From: Clostridia bacterium
GTDB lineage: Bacteria > Bacillota_A > Clostridia > Oscillospirales > CAG-272
Direction of reading: 5' to 3'
Assembly (NCBI GenBank): GCA_017652965.1
Contig: JAGBZZ010000265.1
Span: 1-15,868, forward strand
Length of the DNA: 15,868 nucleotides
In this document: in pieces, positions 6,918-14,165 of the stretch
Numbering within the stretch: the stretch's first letter is position 1
Layout of the letters: every line of letters starts with the position of its first letter
The notes under the pieces: generated by a model
Database searches by the model: none
Told to the model about the DNA's origin: nothing
Seen by the model: only the letters and a program-made list of their open reading frames with translations
Program-made: the position numbers and the translations under genes

Positions 6918-7244
6918 ATGGAAAGCATTCTTTCGGTCCTTTTGGGCCTTGTGTGCATCGGCATTGGCATATCTAACCGCCGGGGCAATATTTCCACACT
7001 CCACTCTTACCACAGAAAACGGGTTGCCGAGGAGGACAGAGCGCCGTTTGGCAAGCTGGTTGGGCTTGGTATGATCCTTGTAGGCATCGCCCTTATGCTT
7101 ATGGGCGGGCTTTCGCTTCTGGCAACCGCCCGACAGGAAAGCCTCTATCAGACTGTCGGCACTATTCTTCTGGCTCTCGGCCTTGCGGCAGGGCTTGGGA
7201 TCTGCTTTTATGCCATGAAAAAATACAATAAGGGTATCTTCTGA
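6918..7244 (+). CDS. Small membrane protein of unknown function, 108 aa
   Basis: A 108-residue protein with three probable membrane helices (about 3-18, 46-70 and 79-100) and a short cytoplasmic-type tail, KKYNKGIF. Between helices 1 and 2 lies a polar loop, RRGNISTLHSYHRKRVAEED, which looks conserved in character and is of a type found in small clostridial membrane proteins without a known role. No catalytic motif or lipobox is seen. The start at 6918 is fixed by GGGAGG at 6905-6910 and the promoter at 6858-6886; the same frame is open back to 6858, but that is within the promoter. It is the first gene of the plus-strand run, with 68 bases to the amidohydrolase. That gap contains a five-pair C/G stem (7249-7263) without a T-tract, so read-through is likely. 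Confidence 0.8.
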   Translation: MESILSVLLGLVCIGIGISNRRGNISTLHSYHRKRVAEEDRAPFGKLVGLGMILVGIALMLMGGLSLLATARQESLYQTVGTILLALGLAAGLGICFYAMKKYNKGIF

Positions 7245-7312
7245 CCGTCCCCCGGGATGGGGGCACACGGCCCCTTCCGGCATGACGGCATCCTACCCGC
7301 AAGGAGGCAAAA

Positions 7313-8386
7313 ATGAAGCGTTACGGCCTTGAGCAATTTGCCGATATGCACGTGCATATGAGCGACATCGACCTTGACCGATGCGAGAAGTATCTTACCC
7401 TGCTTGCAGACTGCGGGCTTACCGACATCACCCTGCAATCGCTTACCTACCGCGCCCTTTGCTATAACCTTTCGGTGCTTTACTGGAAAAAGAACTTCAA
7501 GCGGGCGCGCCTTTCGGCCTACGGCATGATCCATGACCACCCCGACGATATCTATCGGGATATCCCGTATAAGACCCAGGTCGAGGCCCTGCTTGATATG
7601 GGATGCGACGGCATCAAGATGATGTTTGCCCCCGACAGCCGAAGGCGGCTTGGGCACGGCATCAACGACCCCCGATACGATGCGATGTTTGCCTACCTGG
7701 AGTCATGTGGCGTGCCGCTTTGCATCCACGTGAACGACCCCGAGCATATGTGGGTAAAGCGCGAGCTGACCGAGTATGAGAAAAGCCGTAACTGGGGCTA
7801 TTTCCACGAGGGGTATCTCTCGAAGGCCGAGATCTATCGGGAGACCTTTGAGCGGCTTGACCGCAACCCCGGCCTTCGGATCGTGTTTGCGCATTTCTAC
7901 TTCCTTTCGGCCGATATGAAGGAGGCCGCGCGGGTGCTGGACACCTACCCGAACGTCTCCTTTGACCTGACGCCGGGGGTAGAAATGTACCCGAACTTTT
8001 CCGAGAGGATCGAAGCGTGGCGGGAGTTCTTTATAAAGTACGCCGACCGCATCGTGTTTGGGACCGACTGCAACGACACCAAAAACTTCAACGCCGAGAT
8101 CATCGAGATGGTGCATACGGCCCTTACGCACGATCACACCGAGTTTGTGACCCCCTGCTACGGCAACCGCGTGATACGGGGGCTTGACCTCCCGCAGGAG
8201 GTGGTGGAAAGGATCTGCTGGAAGAACTACAAGAGGATCCTGCCAAGCATCCGCCCTGTCAATACCGAGCTTTTGCTTGCGGCTGCCGCGCGGTTGTATG
8301 ACGACCTTGCGGGCAGGAACAGCGACTTCTGCCGGGAAAGCGCGGCATGGGCCAAGGCGTGCCTAGAGGCGAAGGCAGAAAGATAA
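7313..8386 (+). CDS. Amidohydrolase-2 family metal-dependent hydrolase
   Basis: A 357-residue TIM-barrel protein of the amidohydrolase superfamily, best matching the amidohydrolase-2 group (PF04909-type), which includes metal-dependent hydrolases and decarboxylases of small organic acids and lactones. The metal-ligand pattern is present: DMHVHM near the N-terminus (His13, His15), a GIKMMF strand (Lys102 in a plausible position), CIHVN (His139), FAHF (His194) and FGTDCN (Asp252). The last 45 residues form a probable helical tail. No signal peptide, so cytoplasmic. The start at 7313 is set by AAGGAGG at 7301-7307. It is the second gene of the plus-strand run and lies 46 bases before the phosphoesterase gene. 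The substrate cannot be deduced; TatD-type or PHP-type activity is less likely from the motif spacing. Confidence 0.88.
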   Translation: MKRYGLEQFADMHVHMSDIDLDRCEKYLTLLADCGLTDITLQSLTYRALCYNLSVLYWKKNFKRARLSAYGMIHDHPDDIYRDIPYKTQVEALLDMGCDGIKMMFAPDSRRRLGHGINDPRYDAMFAYLESCGVPLCIHVNDPEHMWVKRELTEYEKSRNWGYFHEGYLSKAEIYRETFERLDRNPGLRIVFAHFYFLSADMKEAARVLDTYPNVSFDLTPGVEMYPNFSERIEAWREFFIKYADRIVFGTDCNDTKNFNAEIIEMVHTALTHDHTEFVTPCYGNRVIRGLDLPQEVVERICWKNYKRILPSIRPVNTELLLAAAARLYDDLAGRNSDFCRESAAWAKACLEAKAER

Positions 8387-8432
8387 GGATGTGCCGAAAA
8401 ACCGAACCAAAAAACTGTAAAGAAGAAAAGCT

Positions 8433-9188
8433 ATGAAATTACTGATCTTATCCGATATCCACAGTAACATCTGCGCGCTTGACGCGATCCTTGCGCGCGA
8501 GATGGATGCCGACGCCATCTACTGCGCGGGGGATCTGACCGATTACGGCCCCTTCCCACATGAGGTCATCGCCCGTTTCCGTGAGCGTGGCATCAAAACG
8601 GTCATGGGGAACCACGACCGAAACCTTTTGCGGGTATGGGAGGATATCAAGAACGGGAAAAAGCCCGAAACGCAGGAGGACATCCGCTGGGTGCATTACA
8701 ACTGCGGGAAAATGGACGGGGAGGATATTGCCTATCTTGCCGCCCTCCCGGATACCCTGGAGTTTATCGCCGACGGGTGCTACTATCGGATCACGCATCA
8801 ATATGACCGCGGCTACGGACGGCCGCAGAGCATCTTTGATTTTGACAACTTTATCGGTGAGCGCCCCGCGGCCGCCGAGGGGCTGCCCACACGGTTGATC
8901 CTTGGGCACAGCCACCGCCAGGCGGTCTGCCAATTCAGGGACGGGCGGCTCTTTTTGAACCCCGGCAGTATCTCCTACCGCCGCCCGGATGATCCCGACA
9001 AGGAGGCGCACTATGCCGTTATCCTGGATGGGGAGATCACCCTGAAGGCCGTCCCCTACGACCTTGCCCCGCTTCAGGACGTGGTGCGCAGGCTGACCGA
9101 CACCCGAAAGATGAACGAAAAGGAGCTGGCGCACGCCTCCTTCTATTTCGGGATCACCGCCACAGATATGGCGGTTGCCGGCGTTTGA
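8433..9188 (+). CDS. Calcineurin-like metallophosphoesterase (YfcE/MJ0936 type)
   Basis: A 251-residue dimetal phosphoesterase. All motifs of the fold are readable: DIHSN (Asp8, His10), GDLTDYG (Asp34), GNHD (Asn60, His61), a lone His122 in THQYD, GHSH (His159, His161) and the structural NPGS (176-179). This arrangement is typical of small bacterial phosphodiesterases or phosphatases acting on nucleotides, sugar phosphates or similar small molecules; the physiological substrate is unknown. No signal peptide or membrane span. The ribosome binding site is weak (AAGAAAAG around 8421-8430), which suggests translation coupled to the amidohydrolase gene 46 bases upstream. The EamA transporter follows 45 bases downstream. 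Family assignment is certain; the role in this gene run is not. Confidence 0.93.
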   Translation: MKLLILSDIHSNICALDAILAREMDADAIYCAGDLTDYGPFPHEVIARFRERGIKTVMGNHDRNLLRVWEDIKNGKKPETQEDIRWVHYNCGKMDGEDIAYLAALPDTLEFIADGCYYRITHQYDRGYGRPQSIFDFDNFIGERPAAAEGLPTRLILGHSHRQAVCQFRDGRLFLNPGSISYRRPDDPDKEAHYAVILDGEITLKAVPYDLAPLQDVVRRLTDTRKMNEKELAHASFYFGITATDMAVAGV

Positions 9189-9233
9189 CCCTTGAAAGGA
9201 TGAAGAAAAAAGCGCCTGCGCGCTGACGGTATT

Positions 9234-10100
9234 ATGAATTACTTTTTGCTCTTTCTTACGATGTCGGCCTCTGCTATGATCACGGTAGGCACACGCCTTT
9301 ACCGAAGCAGGACGGAGGGGTGCGCCGATGCCGATGCCCTTTATAATATTCTCGTGCCCGCCTCGGCCACGCTCGGTTGGCTGATCTTGTTTCTTCTGGA
9401 TCCGAGCTTTGATCTTGGTGTGTTGCCTTATGCCGTTGGCTACGGTGCGGGCTACACCTGCTTTACGCTTGGGATGCTGGGGGCATTAAAAAACGGCCCC
9501 ACCTCGGTCACCGCCCTTGTCAAGCAGCTGGCCCTTGTCGGCGTATCGGTCTTTGGCTTTATCTTCTGGGATACACCTATCACCGTGATCGCGATCGTGG
9601 GGCTTTGCCTGATCGTGATCTCCTTGGTGCTTTGCCTTCTGAAGCCCGAGGAGGAAAAGGGGCACCGCCTTGGCCGTTGGGCATTTTACGCCCTGCTTAT
9701 CACGGTTGGCAATGCGGGCTGCTCAATCGTTCAGCGCTATCAGCAAATGGCGATGAACTACGGGCATAAGAACGCATTCATGCTTCTCGGTGTGCTGACC
9801 TCAACCCTCGTTTGTCTCGTCATCGGCCTTTGCGGCGGGCGGCGCGATTGGGGACGGGCCTTTTGCCGCGGCTGGCACGGCCCCTTTTTGGCGGGATGCA
9901 GCAGTGCCTTTGCCAACGTGTGCATTCTCGTGCTGATCAAGCGGCAGATGTCCTCTACCGTGATATACCCGGGCATCGCGGTCGGCGGTCTTATCCTGAC
10001 TACGCTTGTCTCCTTCTTTTTCTTCCGTGAACGGTTGCGCCCACTTAGCTGGTGCGGCCTCGCGGTTGGCGCGGTGGCGCTTGTTTTGCTCAATCTCTGA
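9234..10100 (+). CDS. EamA/DMT-superfamily transporter
   Basis: A 288-residue protein with about ten membrane helices arranged as two EamA-type repeats (about 1-135 and 147-288), as in drug/metabolite exporters. The C-terminal pattern FFFFRERLRPLSWCGLAVGA (261-280) is characteristic of the second EamA repeat. It should move a small metabolite across the inner membrane. The start is the first ATG possible after an in-frame stop at 9201, but there is no ribosome binding site just upstream. Instead, a tiny open frame (MKKKAPAR, 9200-9226) after a weak AAAGG ends eight bases before it, and a small AGCGC/GCGCT hairpin lies between. It is the last gene of the plus-strand run and is closed by the terminator at 10158-10196. 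Substrate unknown, perhaps linked to the two hydrolases upstream. Confidence 0.88.
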   Translation: MNYFLLFLTMSASAMITVGTRLYRSRTEGCADADALYNILVPASATLGWLILFLLDPSFDLGVLPYAVGYGAGYTCFTLGMLGALKNGPTSVTALVKQLALVGVSVFGFIFWDTPITVIAIVGLCLIVISLVLCLLKPEEEKGHRLGRWAFYALLITVGNAGCSIVQRYQQMAMNYGHKNAFMLLGVLTSTLVCLVIGLCGGRRDWGRAFCRGWHGPFLAGCSSAFANVCILVLIKRQMSSTVIYPGIAVGGLILTTLVSFFFFRERLRPLSWCGLAVGAVALVLLNL

Positions 10101-10157
10101 GCCGAGGGAGCGAAGGCCCTTCAGCCTCAAAACGCAATCAGATCACGAAAATGAAAT

Positions 10158-10196
10158 AAGAGATGCTATGCAGAAACACAGCATCTCTTGTTTTTT
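10158..10196. terminator. Intrinsic terminator between EamA and AraC genes
   Basis: AAGAGATGCT (10158-10167) pairs with AGCATCTCTT (10180-10189), and a T-tract follows to 10196. It ends the plus-strand run. The stop codon of the minus-strand AraC gene (10195-10197) overlaps the T-tract, so that gene's transcript passes into the same hairpin. Confidence 0.85.
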
Positions 10197-10968
10197 ATTC
10201 CCAAATGTGATAGCTTTCTTGCTTGCGGTAAGTAAGCGGCGACAGGCCAAAATGGCTCCGAAAAGCCTTGGAAAAGGCCAGGGGATCGCGGTAACCCACC
10301 GAGAGTGCGACAAGACCGACGGCAACATCGGGGATGCGGAGCAGCTCTGCGGCCCGTTCCATCCGATAGCGGTCAAGATACCTTTTCGTCGGCATGCCCG
10401 TATGCTTTACAAAAAGATTGCGGAGATACATTCTGTCAATGTGCAGGGCATCGGCAATTTCCCCGACCGTGAGGGGCTTATGATAGTATTGGGCAATATA
10501 CTCCTTGGCCAAAAGCACCCAATGCTCATCCCTTCTGGGGGGCGCACTTGCGGAATCCTTGGCGTGAAGGGAAAGCACCGCCTTGGCTACCGCCTCCTTA
10601 TATACCCGATTGCCCCTTGGCGAGGCAAGCGAGGAAAAAAGGCGGGGGGCAAGCGCGGTCAGCTCCTCCGCATAATCAAAGGAGAACACCCCGGAGGCAG
10701 AGGGCAGGCTGCACCGCCGCAAGAGCCCCTCCTCGTCCTCTCCCGAAAGACGCATCCACACGTAGGTCCAAGGGTCGTTCCTGTCGGGAAAATACTCACA
10801 AGGGTCATTTCTGTACACAATAAAGCCCTGCCCCGCCGAAAGCCGAGAGCCGTTGTAATACCCCTGTCCGTCCACAACGTAGTGAAGCCATATATCGGGG
10901 CAAATGATACGGATCTTCGCTTTGTCCTTTGCGCATCTCTCCAGTGCGCCGAGTGTCGTATAAAGCAT
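10195..10968 (-). CDS. AraC-family transcriptional regulator
   Basis: A 257-residue DNA-binding regulator with the usual two-part layout. The N-terminal half has a cupin-like sensing domain, with HYVVDGQGYYNG (29-40) and AGQGFIVYRNDPCEYFP (45-61), as in sugar-sensing members. The C-terminal half has two helix-turn-helix units, LTVGEIADALHIDRMYLRNL (166-185) and VALSVGYRDPLAFSKAFRSH (220-239), closing with GLSPLTYRK (241-249). The start is placed at 10968 because GGGAGGAG lies six bases upstream on the minus strand; the frame is open for 14 more codons but without a binding site. It is divergent from the beta-galactosidase gene with adjoining promoters, so it probably senses a galactoside or product and activates the glycosidase operon and perhaps controls itself. 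The inducer is inferred, not shown. Confidence 0.92.
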   Translation of the reverse strand: MLYTTLGALERCAKDKAKIRIICPDIWLHYVVDGQGYYNGSRLSAGQGFIVYRNDPCEYFPDRNDPWTYVWMRLSGEDEEGLLRRCSLPSASGVFSFDYAEELTALAPRLFSSLASPRGNRVYKEAVAKAVLSLHAKDSASAPPRRDEHWVLLAKEYIAQYYHKPLTVGEIADALHIDRMYLRNLFVKHTGMPTKRYLDRYRMERAAELLRIPDVAVGLVALSVGYRDPLAFSKAFRSHFGLSPLTYRKQESYHIWE

Positions 10969-10990
10969 GACGATCTCCTCCCTACGTATC

Positions 10991-11020
10991 ATTTTACCAT
11001 ATACGCACATCTTTTGTCAA
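10991..11020 (-). promoter_or_regulatory. Promoter of the AraC-family gene
   Basis: On the minus strand, TTGACA (11020-11015), an 18-base spacer and TAAAAT (10996-10991). Its -35 element directly adjoins the presumed -35 element of the lacZ promoter. Confidence 0.78.
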
Positions 11021-11049
11021 TTCCATTTCGCGGCGACCTGTGATACAAT
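11021..11049 (+). promoter_or_regulatory. Activator-dependent-looking promoter of the galactosidase operon
   Basis: TACAAT (11044-11049) with an upstream TG one base away (extended -10). Seventeen bases further upstream is a poor -35, TTCCAT (11021-11026). A good -10 with a weak -35 is what one expects for a promoter that needs an activator such as the divergent AraC-type protein. Transcription would start near 11056. Confidence 0.55.
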
Positions 11050-11080
11050 AAAGCCAAAAAAGCAGTAAGGAGCTAAGGGC

Positions 11081-14000
11081 GTGATAGAAAAACAGCAGCT
11101 AATGAATTTTGATCCCAACATCGAGGATCAAAGCGTTTTGCACATCAACCGCCTCCCCGCCCGGGCAACCGTGGTGCCTGCAAAACGGCGAGGTGTATAT
11201 TATCGGAACAAGTATGAATCCACCCTTATCCGCTCGCTGAACGGGGACTACCGCTTCCGCTATCTGCCAAGCGACACCGAAAAGGACTTTTACCGCGAGG
11301 CCGTCGATGATAGCAGCTGGGACGTTATCGACGTGCCGTCCATGTGGCAGTATCGCGGATACGGGAAGCCGGAATATCCCAATATCCGCTATTCCATCCC
11401 CTTTTTGCCCCCTTATATCAAAAAGCAAAATCCCGTTGGCCTTTACAGAAGAGTCTTTACGGTCGAGCGCCCCGCCGGGCGCACCATCCTTCACTTTGCG
11501 GGAGTGGACAACGCCTTTTACGTCTATCTGAACGGTGAGACGGTCGGCTTCTCCAAGGGGAGCCGCGTGCCTGCGGAGTTTGACGTCACCCCCTATATCC
11601 GGGCGGGCGAGAACCTGCTTGCCGTGAAGGTGTTCACCTATTCGGACGGCACCTATCTCGAAAACCAGGATATGCTGCTGGCCAGCGGCATCTTCCGCGA
11701 TGTGTTTCTGATCGAGACGGCGGAAAATACCCTTTGGGATTACCGCGTGACCACCACCTATTCCTCGATCTCGGTGGAGGTCAAGCTTCGCATCGCCTCC
11801 CCCTATCGGGTAAGGCTTACCTTGGACGGCACAGTGGCAGAGTACGATGCCGCCGAGAGGGTATCCCACACCTTCCCGCTTGAGGATGCGCGGCTTTGGA
11901 CGGCCGAAACGCCCAACCTTTACGACCTCAACATTGAGCTTTTGAAGGGCGATGACATCTTTGAGGTGCACTCCAAGCGCGTGGGCATCATGCATACCCG
12001 CATTGAGGGTAACAAATTTCTGGTCAATGAGCATCCCATTTATATCAAGGGCATCAACCGCCACGAAAACGACCCGTGGAACGGCAAATCCCTGACGGTT
12101 GACGGGATCCGCCGTGACTTAGAAATGATCAAGGCAAACAACCTGAACGCCATCCGCATGGCGCACTATCCGAACGACCCCGCCACCTATGAATTTGCCG
12201 CCGAGCTTGGCCTTTATCTGATGGACGAGGCCGATATCGAGACCCACGGCGCACATATCCTGAACGGCGACCAGGGCTACCTTTCCAAGCTGCCCGAGTG
12301 GCTGCCCGCCTACATGGACAGGACCGTGCGCATGATGGAGCGTGACAAAAACGAGGTCGCCGTCTTTATCTGGTCGACCGGGAACGAGGCCGGTACCGGC
12401 GAAAACCTCAACAAATGCATTGACTATATCCGGGAATTTGACCCGACGCGGGAGTGCATCATCACGCAGGATATCGGCGAATATACCCATTTCCGTAAGA
12501 TCGCCTACTACCCCATGTCCCGCACGGCCGAATACACCGACGAGGGGTATCCCGTCCTTGCCATCGAATACGCCCATGCGATGGGCAACAGCCCCGGAAC
12601 CCTGCAGGATTATTGGGACTACAACTACACCCACGAAAAAATGCTGGGCGGCTTTGCGTGGGAGTTCCGCTCGCACGGGTTTGGGGCGCATGATGAGAGC
12701 GGCCGGGTCTATATGAAATACGGTGGGGACTTTGACGACGTTTACCACTGGTGCAACTTCAATATGGACGGCTACTGCCTCTCGGACGGCAGACCCAAGC
12801 CCACGTGGTTTGAGCTTGGGCGGGTCTCCTTTGCGGCCTATACGACCTTTGACGGTGAGTGCCTGACCGTGAAGAACACCAACGATTTTCTGGATCTTTC
12901 CTACCTTACGGCCGCCTATGAGATCGAGTGTGACGGTGTGACCGTAAAAAGCGGGGCGCTGAGCCTGCCCGCGCTCCCCCCGCGCGAAAGCGCGACTCTT
13001 AGCCCCGACCTTTCGCTTACCGACGTCCAGGGGGGAGCCCACTACTTTTTGAACGTCCTTTACTACAAGGACGGAAAAGAGGTGCACAGAAAGCAGTTCC
13101 CCCTCGGTGTGCTTGCCCCGAAGGTGCCCTATGCCCCCAAGAAGGCAAGGGCAGAGATCAGCGCCGAAAATTACGTGCTGAGGATACGCTACGGCGACTT
13201 CACTTGTGAGTTTACCAAGGGCATGCTTTCCCGGATGCAAAGCGGCGGGCGGGTGCTTCTTGATGCCCCGATGCGCTTAAATCTCCACAGGGCCTATACC
13301 GACAACGACGGCATCGTCGGCTTTTCGCTTCGCCATATCGAAAAGTGGCAGGCCGCCCTTTTGCGCCACTACTACTTCAACCTCTTTGATATCGACGTCC
13401 GGGAGGAGGAGGACAGGGTGACGGTGGAGGTCAGCGGGAATTACACGGCAAACTCACTGTATGCGGGCTTCTTTGTCAAGATCGTGTACGACGTCTTTGC
13501 CGACGGCAGGATCCTTGTCAGCATCAAGGGCGAGCCGTACGGTGAGCTGCCCGCTACCCTGCCGAGGATCGGTGTGGTGCTGGAGACGGAAAACGCCTAT
13601 GACCGCGTTGCATGGCTTGGCCGAGGGCCGAACGAAAGCTATCCCGATGCCAAGGCCAATGCCCCCGTGGGAAGATACGGGCGCTCCGTCTGCGAGTTGA
13701 ATACCGATTACGATTATCCGCAGGAGACCGGCAATCACGAGGAGACCTACGCCCTGACGCTTGCTACAGAGGCGGGCGCACACGGCCTTTCGGTGATCGG
13801 TGCCGACAGCTTCTCCTTCTCCTATCACGATTTCACGCTGGACAATCTGACCGATGCCCGCCACAAGAACGAGATCGTGAAAAGCGACAGAAATTATCTC
13901 TACGTGGATTACCGGATGCGTGGGCTCGGCAGCCGCTCCTGCGGCCCGGATCCCGAGGAAAAATACGAGCTTCGCCCTCATAAGTTCAGCTTTGCGTTTG

Positions 14001-14137
14001 TCCTTGGAGACTGTGACCTTGAGGAGGCCGTGCTTGCCGCACGCCTCGATTACGGAAAAAGGACCGAGGCACTCTCCGAGACCTACGTATACGAAAAGCC
14101 GAAGAAAATGACAGAGGTCGCAGACTGCGATCTGTAA
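11081..14137 (+). CDS. lacZ: GH2 beta-galactosidase (LacZ type)
   Basis: A 1018-residue glycoside hydrolase family 2 enzyme, close in length to the 1024 of E. coli LacZ, which hydrolyses terminal beta-galactosides. Domain order is typical: jelly-roll sugar-binding domain (about 40-215), Ig-like domain (216-305), TIM barrel (307-595), a second beta domain, and the large C-terminal beta-galactosidase small-chain-type domain (about 725-1000). Key residues are visible: INRHEN (325-330), NAIRMAHYPND (356-366), acid/base Glu436 in WSTGNEAG, nucleophile Glu496 in AIEYAHAMGNS, and GGFAWEF (523-529). The C-terminal LGRGPNESYPD motif is also present. No signal peptide, so cytoplasmic. GTG 11081 is preferred as start, with AAGGAG at 11067-11072; ATG 11102 is the alternative. 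It is followed 28 bases later by the alpha-galactosidase gene, apparently in one operon. Confidence 0.95.
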   Translation: MIEKQQLMNFDPNIEDQSVLHINRLPARATVVPAKRRGVYYRNKYESTLIRSLNGDYRFRYLPSDTEKDFYREAVDDSSWDVIDVPSMWQYRGYGKPEYPNIRYSIPFLPPYIKKQNPVGLYRRVFTVERPAGRTILHFAGVDNAFYVYLNGETVGFSKGSRVPAEFDVTPYIRAGENLLAVKVFTYSDGTYLENQDMLLASGIFRDVFLIETAENTLWDYRVTTTYSSISVEVKLRIASPYRVRLTLDGTVAEYDAAERVSHTFPLEDARLWTAETPNLYDLNIELLKGDDIFEVHSKRVGIMHTRIEGNKFLVNEHPIYIKGINRHENDPWNGKSLTVDGIRRDLEMIKANNLNAIRMAHYPNDPATYEFAAELGLYLMDEADIETHGAHILNGDQGYLSKLPEWLPAYMDRTVRMMERDKNEVAVFIWSTGNEAGTGENLNKCIDYIREFDPTRECIITQDIGEYTHFRKIAYYPMSRTAEYTDEGYPVLAIEYAHAMGNSPGTLQDYWDYNYTHEKMLGGFAWEFRSHGFGAHDESGRVYMKYGGDFDDVYHWCNFNMDGYCLSDGRPKPTWFELGRVSFAAYTTFDGECLTVKNTNDFLDLSYLTAAYEIECDGVTVKSGALSLPALPPRESATLSPDLSLTDVQGGAHYFLNVLYYKDGKEVHRKQFPLGVLAPKVPYAPKKARAEISAENYVLRIRYGDFTCEFTKGMLSRMQSGGRVLLDAPMRLNLHRAYTDNDGIVGFSLRHIEKWQAALLRHYYFNLFDIDVREEEDRVTVEVSGNYTANSLYAGFFVKIVYDVFADGRILVSIKGEPYGELPATLPRIGVVLETENAYDRVAWLGRGPNESYPDAKANAPVGRYGRSVCELNTDYDYPQETGNHEETYALTLATEAGAHGLSVIGADSFSFSYHDFTLDNLTDARHKNEIVKSDRNYLYVDYRMRGLGSRSCGPDPEEKYELRPHKFSFAFVLGDCDLEEAVLAARLDYGKRTEALSETYVYEKPKKMTEVADCDL

Positions 14138-14165
14138 GCGATCAAGGCGGGGAGGAGGAATTTTT

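Noticed and set aside
6737..6997. 87-codon upstream extension of the 130-residue gene
   Set aside because: It would cross both divergent promoters and overlap the next gene; the ribosome binding site favours ATG 6736.
7249..7263. C/G-rich hairpin after the small membrane protein as a terminator
   Set aside because: Only five pairs in the stem and no T-tract on either strand, so it was not called as a terminator.
11099..13240. Long minus-strand open frames opposite lacZ (11099-12064 and 12119-13240)
   Set aside because: They are shadows of the GC-rich lacZ coding frame; their translations are rich in Val, Gly, His and Lys without domain resemblance, and they lack start signals.
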